From Homalodisca vitripennis (Eukaryota > Arthropoda > Insecta > Hemiptera > Cicadellidae), in contig NW_025776792.1 in assembly GCF_021130785.1 (NCBI RefSeq), forward strand, positions 15,001-79,000: 64,000 bases of DNA. Direction: 5' to 3'. The notes below the pieces were generated by a model that was not told where the DNA came from, searched no databases, and saw only the letters and a list, made by a program, of their open reading frames with translations. The translations under genes were made by a program, and so were the position numbers. The number at the start of each line of letters is the position of its first letter. Positions within the stretch are counted from its first letter, which is position 1. This document shows, piece by piece, positions 40,363 through 51,453 of the stretch.

Positions 40363-41207
40363 GGAATCAGGCTACCTTTGCTCAGGCCCTTGGAAGAAAG
40401 GAAGTGCCTAAGATCACGGGGGTGAAGGGCCCAGTGCTGCCAGTACCAAAGTTGGTTGTAGTAAAGCAGGAAAATAAGGAAAGCGAGGAGATAAAAAGGA
40501 AGTTGAAGGAGCTTGTGAAGCCTTCAGAAATAGGGCTTAAGGTTAGAAGACTGAGAATGATCCGAAACGGAGTCATAATAGAGTCAGAATCTGAGGAAGG
40601 GGTGGAAAACCTCCTGAAAAGTGATGCGCTGAAAAGTGCGGGTATGACAGTAGAAAAGCCGACAAAGAAGAATCCCATGGTAATGGTCTACGATATTAAT
40701 CCGGCATTAAGTAATGAGGCAGTTAAGGCAGAGATCTATAAGCGGAATATGCAGGGAAGTGAGATTGAGGAAGAGGACTTCAACACAGAATTCACGGTGA
40801 AGCACAAATACCAGGAAAAAACTGAAAGGAGAAACGAAGTTAAGAGGAACCATATGGTAGCCGAATATTCAGTGAGGGTGAGGAACTGGCTGAGGAGGAA
40901 GGGTAGGGTATACATTGAGTGGGAAAGCTGCAGGATTAAAGATTATGTGGATTTAGCGCGGTGCTACAAGTGTCAAAGGTTTGGACATGTGGCAAAGTTT
41001 TGCACAAATGACAAGCCAAGTTGTTCGCACTGCGCGAAGGAGCATGTCTTCAAAGACTGTAAGAATACAAAAAAGGAGGAGGCCAGGTGTGCAAATTGCA
41101 GCAGAGAAGGCAGGCTAGACGCGAGACACCCTGCAAGCTGGAGAGGATGCCCAGCGTATGAGAAAGCAGTAAAGAGGTACAATGAACAGATCGACTATGG
41201 AATATAA
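40363..41207 (+). CDS. ORF1 (gag-like) C-terminal part of the R1-type element
   Basis: The open frame reads from the inversion breakpoint to a stop at 41207. It has a charged, lysine/glutamate-rich N-terminal region, a central RRM-like part (NPMVMVYDINPALSNEAVK), and three cysteine/histidine knuckles near the end: CYKCQRFGHVAKFC, CSHCAKEHVFKDC and CANCSREGRLDARH with a further Cys. This is the ORF1 layout of R1-type elements, which package element RNA. The usual N-terminus is missing: the frame has no ATG of its own near the breakpoint and begins with GTG if read from 40350. It overlaps the ORF2 start at 41182 by 26 nt, an arrangement compatible with reinitiation or frameshifting. Confidence 0.9.
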
Positions 41208-41464
41208 ACTGGGACAGATAAATGTGGGAAGAGGAAGAATAACTATGGAGGAAATGGTGAGAGTTAGCCAGCAGGAGGGTCTTGAGGGGTTGCTCGTACA
41301 GGAGCCTTATGTGAAAGATGGACAGATTAATGGATGCGGAGGGAGGTGGTTTTTTGAAAGGAGAGCAGGAGTTGAGGTAGGAAGTGCTATTGTGGTATTG
41401 GAAGATTCGATCGATGCCATGCTAGTCGCCCGAGAATCTGATAATACTTGCGTGAGTGTGATGC

Positions 41465-41465
<1 letters not shown>
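41182..41465 (+). CDS. ORF2 N-terminus (endonuclease start) of the R1-type element
   Basis: ATG at 41182 overlaps the end of ORF1. The product begins MNRSTMEYKLGQINVGRGRI and continues with GLLVQEPYVKDGQI, the N-terminal catalytic block of R1-type AP endonucleases (the Q-EPY glutamate). It breaks off at DNTCVSVML, where the (GA)n tract starts and the frame would read only Arg-Glu repeats. The rest of ORF2 is on the opposite strand from 40362, so this half cannot make a working enzyme. Confidence 0.88.

Positions 41466-41526
<61 letters not shown>
41466..41526. repeat. (GA)n microsatellite abutting the inverted 5' half of the R1-type element
   Basis: Pure GA run of about 60 bp, same strand phase as 37355-37389. 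Confidence 0.95.
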
Positions 41527-41528
<2 letters not shown>

Positions 41529-41579
41529 TTGGTTATGTGTGTCGGTAGTGTATAAGTGTGTGAGGTTCCAGGGTCCTAA

Positions 41580-43437
41580 CTTGTTATATTTTCCAAACAA
41601 AGATTTTACACTAATTTTTTTTATTAAGCTACGCCCATTTGGAGATCGTTTTTTATATATTTGTGATCTTATTCCCACAAGGAAATCAATATTAATTCAT
41701 TTATTAACTATCTTAGTGTAAGGATGTAGATATGCTCTCTTCCTCAGAATTTACATAACTGTAACTTAAACCTTACGAATGGTCTATTTCTTAACAAATA
41801 ATAATTATTCCTTATTACCATGAAAACACAATTTTTATACCTAATTTCTTTGAAAATTATTTTAGTACATGGGCATTGTGAGTAAGTTGATACGGACAAA
41901 GTTAGCAAAGTTCATATTCAGTCTTCTTCATATCCGGCCTATGACCCCAACACAACGGCTGAATCTCTGTTGTTTTGACTGGAATATTCTTCAAATGGAT
42001 AAATCAAAACACAATTTTCATAGTATAAAATTCACGTAGATGTTGTCTTATATGTATGGCTGTATGTGTAGTCTGAATATTGGTGATAAACAATTATTCC
42101 TTGAGTTTAGATTGTAGTAATTCGTGACTGTAGAACAGCATAATTATTATAAACTAATTATTTTACTGTATATTTAGCTATACGTAATTACTGTATGGGT
42201 ACCAGCCACTATTCTACATATATGTCAATTATTATTACCGCTGAGGCAGTACAGATCTCATGCCACTTGCAAGAAGCGAGGTTGTTTTGTCAACCTCAGA
42301 GTGTCATCGGGCATCCACTAGGTGATCAGTGGAACAGAAGTTTAGAAATCAATAATGAGTTTTAGCTAATGCAGCTATCATTAAACTCCACGTAAAGGGT
42401 AGTCTGAGTCGGAAATATATACTCAACGTCACCAAACCCTAGAAGGAATGCATGTGTTATTCGCTGCAAAGCGCTCACAGCTTTCCCTCAACCTTCTCCT
42501 TTATAGCAGATATTTGGGATAAATGTACATTTGCGCTCGTGTCCCTAAGAAAACGGTGTTCATTAATCTGTCCTTGACAAAGAAACGTCGGAATTACATT
42601 AGTGCGAGATCACTTGCCAATCTGCCTTGATGATGAAACGTCGGAGTTACATTAGTGCGAGATCACTTCCCGCTGATCCCTGGCTTTTTCCCTAGTCTTT
42701 GATGGCGTACTGACAAGGTTTGGTACAAACTCGTATACCGGTTTAGTTTCCAAATCTCCTGTGATACACACAATTTCGTTTTCCACTTCTAGAACTCAAA
42801 CAAATATTCAATTACGAGTTGGTCCTCGTCTCGTCTCCTTTGACGTCACCAGGACGTTGATAATGGTAGTAGCCTCCGCTACCTGTGGTCGTGGGCTAAC
42901 TTCCAACACAGTATCAGTGAGAAGAGGACGGAAATTATTAACAGAGGATATTATTAAGTATATTTAATAAAATTAAAGATTCTATGTGGTTCATAAATCT
43001 ATGAATTCCATTTTTACAAAGTTTCTACAGAAACGACATTCACAGTAGTTTCAATATCTAGTTGTTTGTAAACGTTGTAAACTTGTACGTTGTTGTTTAA
43101 TGTTTAGCAATGGTCTTATTGTTTTAATTTTATTCTTATCTTTATATGGATTTCTTATTATATCAGATCCTTATATAAATTCAAAAGTATCTATAATAAT
43201 ATTGATACTTCTCTCAAGTCAGCACATTGTTCACTTGAAAGATTGGGTGGAATTGGATCAAAATTCTATGTCAAACGTAACAACATTTTATATGGGGTAA
43301 GCACTATATTAATATTACTGAAATCACAACCGAGAATAGAATAAATTGCTTTTAAATATCAACCGCTTTGTTAATAAAATAATCTTTTCTTCTTTAAATC
43401 TACATGGAATGTAAAAATAAGTAATAATTATATAATC
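41580..43437 (+). repeat. Single-arm copy of the foldback family with an internal deletion
   Basis: It follows the right arm of the big foldback: 41800-42240 matches 8580-9050, then a jump corresponding to loss of about 9060-9960, then 42250-43437 matches 9965-11085 (GCGAGGTTGTTTTGTCAACC, ACGAGTTGGTCCTCGT, AAAATTCTATGTCAAACGTA). A short local duplication of TCGGAATTACATTAGTGCGA occurs at 42590-42660. The homology stops abruptly at ATAATCTGA (43437), exactly where the ELOF1-containing duplication begins. Confidence 0.85.
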
Positions 43438-45308
43438 TGACATCTATTTTTATTGTTTCTATATAAATAATCTAGTACGCTAATTTTGCTTTATTGTGAC
43501 ATAACTAATAATGTGATTCACTGGATTTCTATGTATGTTTGTTTGAGAAATGCCGGCCACATGTTCAGTTACATGCAAAATATTGGAAAAAGATCGTATA
43601 TACTTTAAATATCTTGCACGCGCCAAATACTAACTAGAGTACAATATCATATAGAGCAACAAACTAATGGCAACACTTACATCGTCACATCACAAGATCC
43701 CTCGTGATTGCAGAATGGGCAGTTGAACTCCACTAGCAAGGACTCAACCGCCTTTCTTTTTGGAGGAGGCTTTCTGTTACTCTTGCGTCGGCCCATGATT
43801 CTGTAAAAATACCTTAAAATTAGTGATCTTGTAAATATGGCTTTTTAAGTCAAACTTCACATAAAATACTGATGCAATGTTTGTCTTGGCAATTAAAACT
43901 CAGAAAAGTAAAGTAAATAGTACTTACTATTTGTTGAAGATGTTCAGAACTAGAAAAAGTTCTATGATCCTACAGGTCAGCGGGTATGGAAGTTTTTCCC
44001 TCAAAGTCACAACGAGTCTCTAAATTCCTCTGGATATTAACACTGCCTTATAATTTTATAAAAACACTGTGTAAACTACAGTCTTCAAATAACAAGATAT
44101 CTTTAAAGTGTATACTTTCTTGAAAACAAGAACGCTACTCAAACACTGTCACCTGGATACTGACAAACGGGCAACTGACGGGGTCTGTGTCCAACCGCCT
44201 CAGGTAGCATGCGGTCATCCCCGGTCACAGTAGTGGGGATGGCAAGAGGTAGGTTCCCCCACCACCATCACAAAGAACGGGCTGCAATTTGAAGTGATGA
44301 GTTCAGCGCTTATATTTTAATTTTCCTCTGATTTTTTTTTAATCAATATTATATAAATGTTTGAGCTTGGGAGAAAAGACTGCGCCGTTTAGCTCTTTTA
44401 AGAATTTGCTACTTTTTAACGTCTATGCTACGATGCCTCCAGGCCCCTTAAGTGACGAGTTACCAAAAATCGGCTTGAAGAATAATTTGGTGATAAGTTA
44501 GGTCCAAGATTAGTTTATGCCAGGGAGTTAACTTTCTCGATTTTCCAGACTTAACGAACACTTTTTACTTTGAAGCCGTTTTGGGACGTAACCGCAAGAG
44601 ATACGAAAAAAAGTGACTGGTACTTACTTGTAGAAAATTAAATTCTGTCTTTCGATTCTGCGGTTGGTTTTGAGGTCCGACCTCTTGTTTAAGCGTTACA
44701 GAGCTTAGGAGAAAAAGCTGCACTGGTCAGCCATTTTGAATATTTTAGATTATATTAAATGAAGAAATCGCCAGGTTTTAGGCGGTTTCTAGTCGTTACA
44801 CGAACTAATCTAGAGTTGTGCAAAATTTCAAGTGTCTAGTGTACCAGGAAGTGGGCCTTACTTTGTATAATTTAAGTAAGTCATTCAAAAACATTCTGTA
44901 TCTATCTAGTATTGACACTTCGCTAACGCTCAGCCAATTCCCGATTTGGGGAACGGTTTTCCGGCTATCGGGCTCAGAAGAAAGGCCTGCAAAGGTTTAA
45001 AAGTGCAAAATTTCGAAATAGACCACTACAACTTGTATTACCATTTTACGTCCGTTTTGGGACGGAAATAAATACAATTTTAAGAGACCTTTTAATTAAT
45101 ATAGTATATCTAATTGCTTGAAATTACTCTCGAAAAACATCTCGCATTATGGTTTCCGACTCACCGTGCTATTTGGTACTGAAATAGTGTTTTACCACTA
45201 AAAATTAAAGATTGACGGTTTTATTGCAGCCTTTAAATAACAGTTTACTAGGAGTTTTCACACGTGGTTAAGTTTGTTGCGGATAAATAAAAAACCAATT
45301 CAATATTT
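43438..45308 (-). repeat. Segmental duplication, copy 1 (derived): ELOF1 upstream region and first coding exon
   Basis: This 1871 bp segment is nearly identical to 47077-48949, offset about 3640 bp, with only a handful of substitutions and single-base indels. Its low-coordinate edge interrupts the foldback-family copy ending at 43437, whereas the other copy's edge lies inside an ELOF1 intron. Copy 1 is therefore the likely derived one. There are no terminal repeats or target-site duplication. Confidence 0.92.
43681..43800 (-). pseudogene. ELOF1: Orphan duplicate of ELOF1 coding exon 1
   Basis: It starts with ATG at 43796 after an acceptor (TTTTTACAG) and ends before GTAAGTGTTG at 43680. It encodes [20 protein letters not shown] and the zinc pair CPFC. 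No second coding exon lies downstream on the minus strand; the next DNA is the foldback copy. Compared with the complete gene it has Ser for Pro in the VEPL context and Val for Leu three residues later. The Pro form is the one I expect in insect ELOF1, which fits relaxed constraint on this copy. A 5' noncoding exon with a GTAAGTACT donor ends at 43928, so it could still be transcribed and spliced into foreign sequence. Confidence 0.85.
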
Positions 45309-46740
45309 TCAAGTCCTATTTTTGTAAATAATAAAGGTATTATCTATCCTATTGCTTTTGTGTTCGTAGAGTTCGGTATAAAAATTAACACTCATATTAA
45401 AAAACACTGTAAATATCCTAATATTCAGCACTTAAAAGGTCACAATTAATTCCACACAAATATACTTTAAAACATTGTATCGGTGGATTTTTACATTGCT
45501 TTTTTCAATTAATATTACAAACAGTAGACTCTAACCCTTGTAAGATATGACAAAAATTATTATTTTAGATACAGTCCTTTAACTCTTTGAAATATTAATA
45601 TTGAATTATATTGCTCAAGTTTTGATATAGAATTTTACCATTTATGTAATACATAGCCGTTGCATTAAAAAATTATACGCTCATATTATTCAGCTAATGC
45701 CACTTTTCTGGACCTTATTATAAACTGAACAGTGGTGAATACAAGTTATTCAAGAGAGGTGGTATTTCGCTAAACCGAAATGTCTTTGGTAAAGATGTAG
45801 AGCAAAATTTAAGGTGGATGGCGTCAGGTAGTCATGCGACCGTCGCGTCGACCGTGGTACCGCAATGTCTGGGGTGGACAATGGACACCTCCTGCACGGA
45901 TACCCTTTAGGATCAACTGTTTGACAGTTCTTGGACTCGCTAGTTAGCGCCGTCCCTTGTATTATAAGCCGAAAAAACATTATTGACTTATTGCCAGCCG
46001 GCAGGGTGTCACGGCGAAGACAGTTGTACAATTAGTAGGATTCCGAAAATATTGCTCCTGTACGGGAATTTCCTGCTTCTTCTCCAATGGTTTCTGCTGG
46101 ATGCTTACATTTAAGGATTGGTTTATAAGGGAGCTTCTACAATATCTCAATTAAGAAAATCGTTGTAAATTTATGTTTCAAATATTCAAACGGAATAAGG
46201 TAGATACAAAATAAAATTTCATACAAACACATGCGTATAACATAAAATATATTTACAAATTATTCTATGCAATATAAATAATGTGAATACAATTTTATCC
46301 ATATCAAGCCATAACTATACAATACATGCAATATTTTATTAATAAAAAAGATACAAAACTGCCCTTATTGATAATTTTCATTCTTCAGTCACCAACCAGA
46401 TCCTAAAACAAAACCCAAAAACTGTTAGTCTCGTTATATCTACATGTTTTACAACTGTTGCATGTTGTTATATTGTGCGTTACGGCACTTTAGTAAGATA
46501 TTATGTTTTAGTTGGGCCCAAAACAGTTCTAACTACATATACTATATTTAAATAATAGTGTAAGCATACACAAATTCAACATTTTAAATTAAACTGCATA
46601 TCATTTTCAGCTGTAAAAGTCTATTTCTCTGTTTTTACGGTACCAAACTAAATATACGGTTGATTTCACAGAAATTATAATTTGCCGTAATATTATCTAT
46701 ATCTAATTTAATTTAGGTCTCTTACCGCAATGCATACGCA
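45309..46740. other. Intergenic DNA downstream of the ELOF1-like gene
   Basis: Mostly AT-rich. 45790-46060 is less AT-rich, and a minus-strand frame of 93 codons (45750-46031) has no recognised motif. A minus-strand AATAAA lies at about 46335-46340, roughly 410 bp past the ELOF1 stop, and is a possible poly(A) signal. Confidence 0.4.
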
Positions 46741-46748
46741 GTGGGGAT

Positions 46749-47436
46749 TCAGTTGGCAGTCTCACGCGCGTCTATCCAATCATTGTAGACATCAATAGGC
46801 TCTGTCAAGAAGTGGATGGTTGTCTGGAAGTCCTCGAAACAAACTCGACACGCTATCTTCGCAGATCTACGTCCTCTATCCCTAAGAACGGACAGCACGT
46901 AAGTTACATACATTGACAAGGAACATATTCACCACAGGCGTGCTAAGCTAAAATCCAGAAAGCCTTTGTTGTGAACAAACAAATACGTTTTATTTTAGGC
47001 AAACGAGAATCCATTGCGTTTTGGAACTGGTCGTCTTTTTTCTAATAAAATAGAAATGATAATTAGAGAAAGTTATTGACATCTATTTTTATTGTTTCTA
47101 TATAAATAATCTAGTACGCTTAATTTTGCTTTATGGTGACATAACTAATAATGTGATTCACTGGATTTCTATGTATGTTTGTTTGAGAAATGCCGGCCAC
47201 ATGTTCAGTTACATGCAAAATATTGGAAAAAGATCGTATATACTTTAAATATCTTGCACGCGCCAAATACTAACTAGAGTACAATATCATATAGAGCAAC
47301 AAACTAATGGCAACACTTACATCGTCACATCACACGATCCCTCGTGATTGCAGAATGGGCAGTTGAACTCCAATAGCAAGGGCTCAACCGCCTTTCTTTT
47401 TGGAGGAGGCTTTCTGTTACTCTTGCGTCGGCCCAT
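46749..47436 (-). CDS. ELOF1: ELOF1-like transcription elongation factor (two coding exons)
   Basis: Small zinc-ribbon protein that travels with RNA polymerase II in elongation and transcription-coupled repair. Coding exon 1 is 47436-47321 and exon 2 is 46881-46749. Donor AT|GTAAGTG and acceptor TTCTTAG|GG restore an ATG codon across the 439 bp intron. The 82-residue product has the N-terminal tail [15 protein letters not shown], zinc pairs CPFC and CRVC, and the conserved end [18 protein letters not shown], matching the family's ~83 residues. An upstream acceptor (TTTTTACAG|AATCATG) and a 5' noncoding exon ending at 47568 before GTAAGTACT show a spliced leader. Some substitutions (HEGSC, RRSAK, IHFLT) depart from the usual very conserved family, so this may be a diverged paralogue. 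The intron contains the duplication edge at 47077. Confidence 0.9.
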
Positions 47437-48949
47437 GATTCTGTAAAAATACTTTAAAATTAGTGATCTTGTAAATATGGCTTTTTAAGTCAAACTTCAC
47501 ATAAAATACTGATGCAATGTTTGTCTTGGCAATTAAAACTCAGAAAAGTAAAGTAAATAGTACTTACTATTTGTTGAAGATGTTCAGAACTAGAAAAAGT
47601 TCTATGATCCTACAGGTCAGCGGGTATGGAAGTTTTTCCCTCAAAGTCACAACGAGTCTCTAAATTCCTCTGGATATTAACACTGCCTTATAATTTTATA
47701 AAAACACTGTGTAAACTACAGTCTTCAAATAACAAGATATCTTTAAAGTGTATACTTTCTTGAAAACAAGAACGCTACTCAAACACTGTCACCTGGATAC
47801 TGACAAACGGGCAACTGACGGGGTCTGTGTCCAACCGCCTCAGGTAGCATGCGGTCATCCCCGGTCACAGTAGTGGGGATGGCAAGAGGTAGGTTCCCCC
47901 ACCACCATCACAAAGAACGGGCTGCAATTTGAAGTGATGAGTTCAGCGCTTATATTTTAATTTTCCTCTGATTTTTTTTTAATCAATATTATATAAATGT
48001 TTGAGCTTGGGAGAAAAGACTGCGCCGTTTAGCTCTTTTAAGAATTTGCTACTTTTTAACGTCTATGCTACGATGCCTCCAGGCCCCTTAAGTGACGAGT
48101 TACCAAAAATCGGCTTGAAGAATAATTTGGTGATAAGTTAGGTCCAAGATTAGTTTATGCCAGGGAGTTAACTTTCTCGATTTTCCAGACTTAACGAACA
48201 CTTTTTACTTTGAAGCCGTTTTGGGACGTAACCGCAAGAGATACGAAAAAAAGTGACTGGTACTTACTTGTAGAAAATTAAATTCTGTCTTTCGATTCTG
48301 CGGTTGGTTTTGAGGTCCGACCTCTTGTTTAAGCGTTACAGAGCTTAGGAGAAAAAGCTGCACTGGTCAGCCATTTTGAATATTTTAGATTATATTAAAT
48401 GAAGAAATCGCCAGGTTTTAGGCGGTTTCTAGTCGTTACACGAACTAATCTAGAGTTGTGCAAAATTTCAAGTGTCTAGTGTACCAGGAAGTGGGCCTTA
48501 CTTTGTATAATTTAAGTAAGTCATTCAAAAATCATTCTGTATCTATCTAGTATTGACACTTCGCTAACGCTCAGCCAATTCCCGATTTGGGGAACGGTTT
48601 TCCGGCTATCGGGCTCAGAAGAAAGGCCTGCAAAGGTTTAAAAGTGCAAAATTTCGAAATAGACCACTACAACTTGTATTACCATTTTACGTCCGTTTTG
48701 GGACGGAAATAAATACAATTTTAAGAGACCTTTTAATTAATATAGTATATCTAATTGCTTGAAATTACTCTCGAAAAACATCTCGCATTATGGTTTCCGA
48801 CACACCGTGCTATTTGGTACTGAAATAGTGTTTTACCACTAAAAATTAAAGATTGACGGTTTTATTGCAGCCTTTAAATAACAGTTTACTAGGAGTTTTC
48901 ACACGTGGTTAAGTTTGTTGCGGATAAATAAAAAACCAATTCAATATTT
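47077..48949 (-). repeat. Segmental duplication, copy 2 (probably ancestral)
   Basis: 1873 bp, nearly identical to 43438-45308. On the minus strand it covers the ELOF1 upstream region, 5' noncoding exon, leader intron, coding exon 1 and part of the coding intron. The sequence joins smoothly to coding exon 2, supporting this as the original location. Confidence 0.92.
47568..47720 (-). promoter_or_regulatory. Putative ELOF1 5' noncoding exon and core promoter
   Basis: The exon end is fixed by the donor at 47561-47567 (minus GTAAGTA). A minus-strand TTTTTATAAAATTATAAGGC at about 47685-47704 may be a TATA region; the transcription start is not determined. The same sequence exists in copy 1 (43928-44080). 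Confidence 0.4.
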
Positions 48950-49220
48950 GGTGTTGTTTTGATCTGGCCTTAAAAATTGAAATAAGCAAAAGATTTTTTT
49001 TAAACATATAAAACATAAAGAAATCGTGTATCTGAATTATTAGTAGGTCTAATATAAGAGTAAAATAACAAAAACAATTGAAAGAAAAAAGGCAAAGAAA
49101 TTTATAACACTAAAATAACATAATATAGTCACTTGTAAAACTCCACAAAACGGATAATATACAGCGGTGATACCACTGTCATAGCTGAAGAGAAACGTAA
49201 AAAACGAGAGATTTTTTGGT
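48950..49220. other. AT-rich spacer between the ELOF1 region and H4
   Basis: No gene seen. It ends at the H4 3' stem-loop. Confidence 0.5.
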
Positions 49221-49236
49221 GGCCTTTAAAAAGGCC
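49221..49236 (-). terminator. Histone mRNA 3' stem-loop of H4
   Basis: The minus strand reads GGCCTTTTTAAAGGCC: a perfect 6 bp stem with a 4-nt TTTA loop, 38 bp past the H4 stop. This is the replication-dependent histone processing signal, here intact although the coding region is not. Confidence 0.92.
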
Positions 49237-49274
49237 TTTTGTGGGGCGCGTCCGTATTGCGGGCAGGCGGCAGC

Positions 49275-49604
<330 letters not shown>

Positions 49605-49612
49605 TTAAAAAC

Positions 49613-49623
49613 AGATGATTGTA
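49613..49623. repeat. Target-site duplication of element A (3' side)
   Basis: AGATGATTGTA, identical to 53562-53572 on the other side of the element. Confidence 0.9.
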
Positions 49624-49860
49624 GGCAGGCAGGCAAGCAGCGGGTAGGCCGGGCTCTTGTCCTTTCTGAGGTAGCGTCTCTGCAACAAGCAGAATGGCTA
49701 CTGGTCATTTGTATGTCTAGCCCCAAGTGGGGATATTGTTGCGTTAGGTCGTGGGGAATTGTTAGTTGTGTGGTTTTAATTTCGGTCGCTTAAGAGTAGA
49801 CTAGTTGGTTCAGTAGTGACGTAGAGAGTCGTTGGTTTTTGTTGTTGTTCATTCATTCTT

Positions 49861-50507
49861 CTAGGGTGGGTTGTTTAGTATTACCTTCAGTTGTGGGATT
49901 TTCCACGGATGGGCGGCTTCCCTGGTTGCCCACTCACGGATGTGATCCCACGGTGATTCAGCTGCTGCTGCATACATGGCTCTCGCCTGGCCTGTGATAA
50001 ATTCATGAAGGCTGGGTAGTCCTGCAGACCGTAGAACGACCGTGTTCCTGACGAACCATGGTGTGTTCGTCAGTTGGCAGAGTGTCCTGTTCTGGAAGTC
50101 TTCTAGTGCCTTCCTAGACGTCTTGGAGGTGTGTAGATACCAGGCTGAGCCGCGTATGTTACGATAGGGCGGACTATCGTGTTGTAAAGCAGCAGGTTCG
50201 TGTTGGTAGGTAGTCCGGAGTGAGGTCTCAGTAGGGCCGACAGCCCTTGACGTGCGGCCATTCCAAGGCGGATCCTCCCTTTGGCGGCAAGTCCAGTCAT
50301 AAGAGTACTTTTGAGCACGACTCCCAAGTATTTGATGGACTTGGTCCACCTCAGTTGGTCCCTCTGCAAGTGAACCCTCTCTCGCTGTGTCGGATACTGC
50401 GGGTGTTTAGTGAAGGAGATAGCCTCGTTCTTCTGTGTGTTGATCCTGACCTTCCACTTCCTCAGCCGAGGTCCAGATGCTCCATTTGTCTTCTCATATA
50501 GACACAT
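49861..50507 (-). pseudogene. Element A ORF2 C-terminal region (frameshifted)
   Basis: Two overlapping minus-strand frames (50507-50103 and 50349-49861) continue the RT: WKVRINTQKNEAISFTKHP, IKYLGVVLKSTLMTG, the thumb/connector block IVRPIVTYAAQPGIY, then FQNRTLCQLTNTPWFVRN. The order matches elements B and C (INADKCEA..., VKYLGVLLD, ITYAAPAWY, PWFIRNSV). At least two frameshifts separate these parts from the RT core. Confidence 0.85.
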
Positions 50508-51397
50508 GATTGGCGGATGATGGCCGACTTACTGTAGAACAGTGCATCGTCAGCGTAGAGGGCGAGAGACATCCTGGGAATGACTGGGATATCATTTGTG
50601 TACCACGGGTAAAGCACTGGGCCCAGTACAGATGCCTGTGGCACGCCCGCGGTGATGGGCCGAGAGGACGACGCGGCCTGTTCCACTGAGACGGAGAATG
50701 TTCTGTCTGCTAGGTAAGACTGGAGGAGTCGAAACATACGGTGAGGAAGTGGACTGTGGGCAAACTTGTACAGGAGCCCTTGATGCCAGATGCGGTCAAA
50801 GGCCTTGCTGACATCCAGGGAAACTGCGGTGGTGACTAGCCCCTGGTTACGGGAGTCAGTGAGGTCCGAGAAAACTCTAGTCAGTTGGAGGGTGGTGGAG
50901 TGACCCTGACGGAAGCCGTATTGCTCGATGCGGATTTCCGTGTGGATGTCCTCGGAGAAACGGGCCAGAATGAGTCGCTCTAGGATTTTAAACAAAGAAG
51001 GTAGGAGGGAGATTGGGCGGTAGCTGTCGGGTAGGGTGAGGTTTTTAAGAGGCTTCGGGAGTAGGATAAGCTTTGCTTGCTTCCAGGGTTTGGGAAAGTG
51101 TTTTAGTCGGAGGCAGGAGTTGAAGAGGGAGGTTATCCATTTCACGACCCATTCTGGTAGTCTTCTGAGGGCTGGGGTGTTCAGTCGGTCTGCTCCCGGG
51201 GCCTTCTTCGGGCGAAGTCTAGCGAGGGAGCCGGAGACTTCAGCCTCCGAGATGGTGGGCAGTTCGTCCGGTTCTAGCAGGTCGTCTTGGTCGGTGGCTT
51301 CCAGGAAGCCCTCAACTGTACTAGAGTGTTCTGGGTCGTCAATGTCATGGTTGGGAGAGAACTGAGCCTCCAAACTCCCTCCAACGGCTCTCTTCAT
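50462..51397 (-). pseudogene. Element A ORF2 reverse-transcriptase core (open for 311 codons)
   Basis: The RT fingers and palm are intact: RLRPKKAPGADRLNTPALRR, DSYRPISLLPSLFKILERLI, EQYGFRQGHSTTLQLTRVF, AVSLDVSKAFDRIWHQGLLY, GVPQASVLGPVLYPWYTNDI and the catalytic LALYADDALFYS. Ala replaces the usual Gly in GVPQGSVLGP. About half of the residues match elements B and C, so A is a different, related family. Confidence 0.9.
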
Positions 51398-51453
51398 GTT
51401 GTCGCAGCAAGATGGAAACCCTCTGCGATTGGCGATTAAAGGCTGCCCTGTCG

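Larger units (their letters stand above)
37390..41465 (-). mobile_element. R1-type non-LTR retrotransposon with a 5' inversion
   Basis: The 3' half (endonuclease middle, RT, C-terminal zinc finger, ~230 bp 3' UTR) lies on the minus strand at 37390-40362. The 5' half (ORF1 C-terminal part and ORF2 N-terminus) lies on the plus strand from about 40363 to 41465. In an undisturbed element the plus-strand end (SDNTCVSVML at 41465) would join the minus-strand start (SLKVVSLYCR at 40355). The two breakpoints therefore match within a few codons, the product expected from twin-primed integration. (GA)n flanks both outer ends. All three open frames are undamaged over long stretches, so the insertion is recent relative to other elements here. 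Confidence 0.88.

Noticed and set aside
43438..45308. Helitron or other transposon as explanation for the 1.87 kb duplicate
   Set aside because: No TC...CTRR ends, terminal repeats or target duplication; it fits a segmental duplication better.
45750..46031. 93-codon minus-strand frame beside the ELOF1 gene
   Set aside because: No motif, no start or splice context, and no link to ELOF1.
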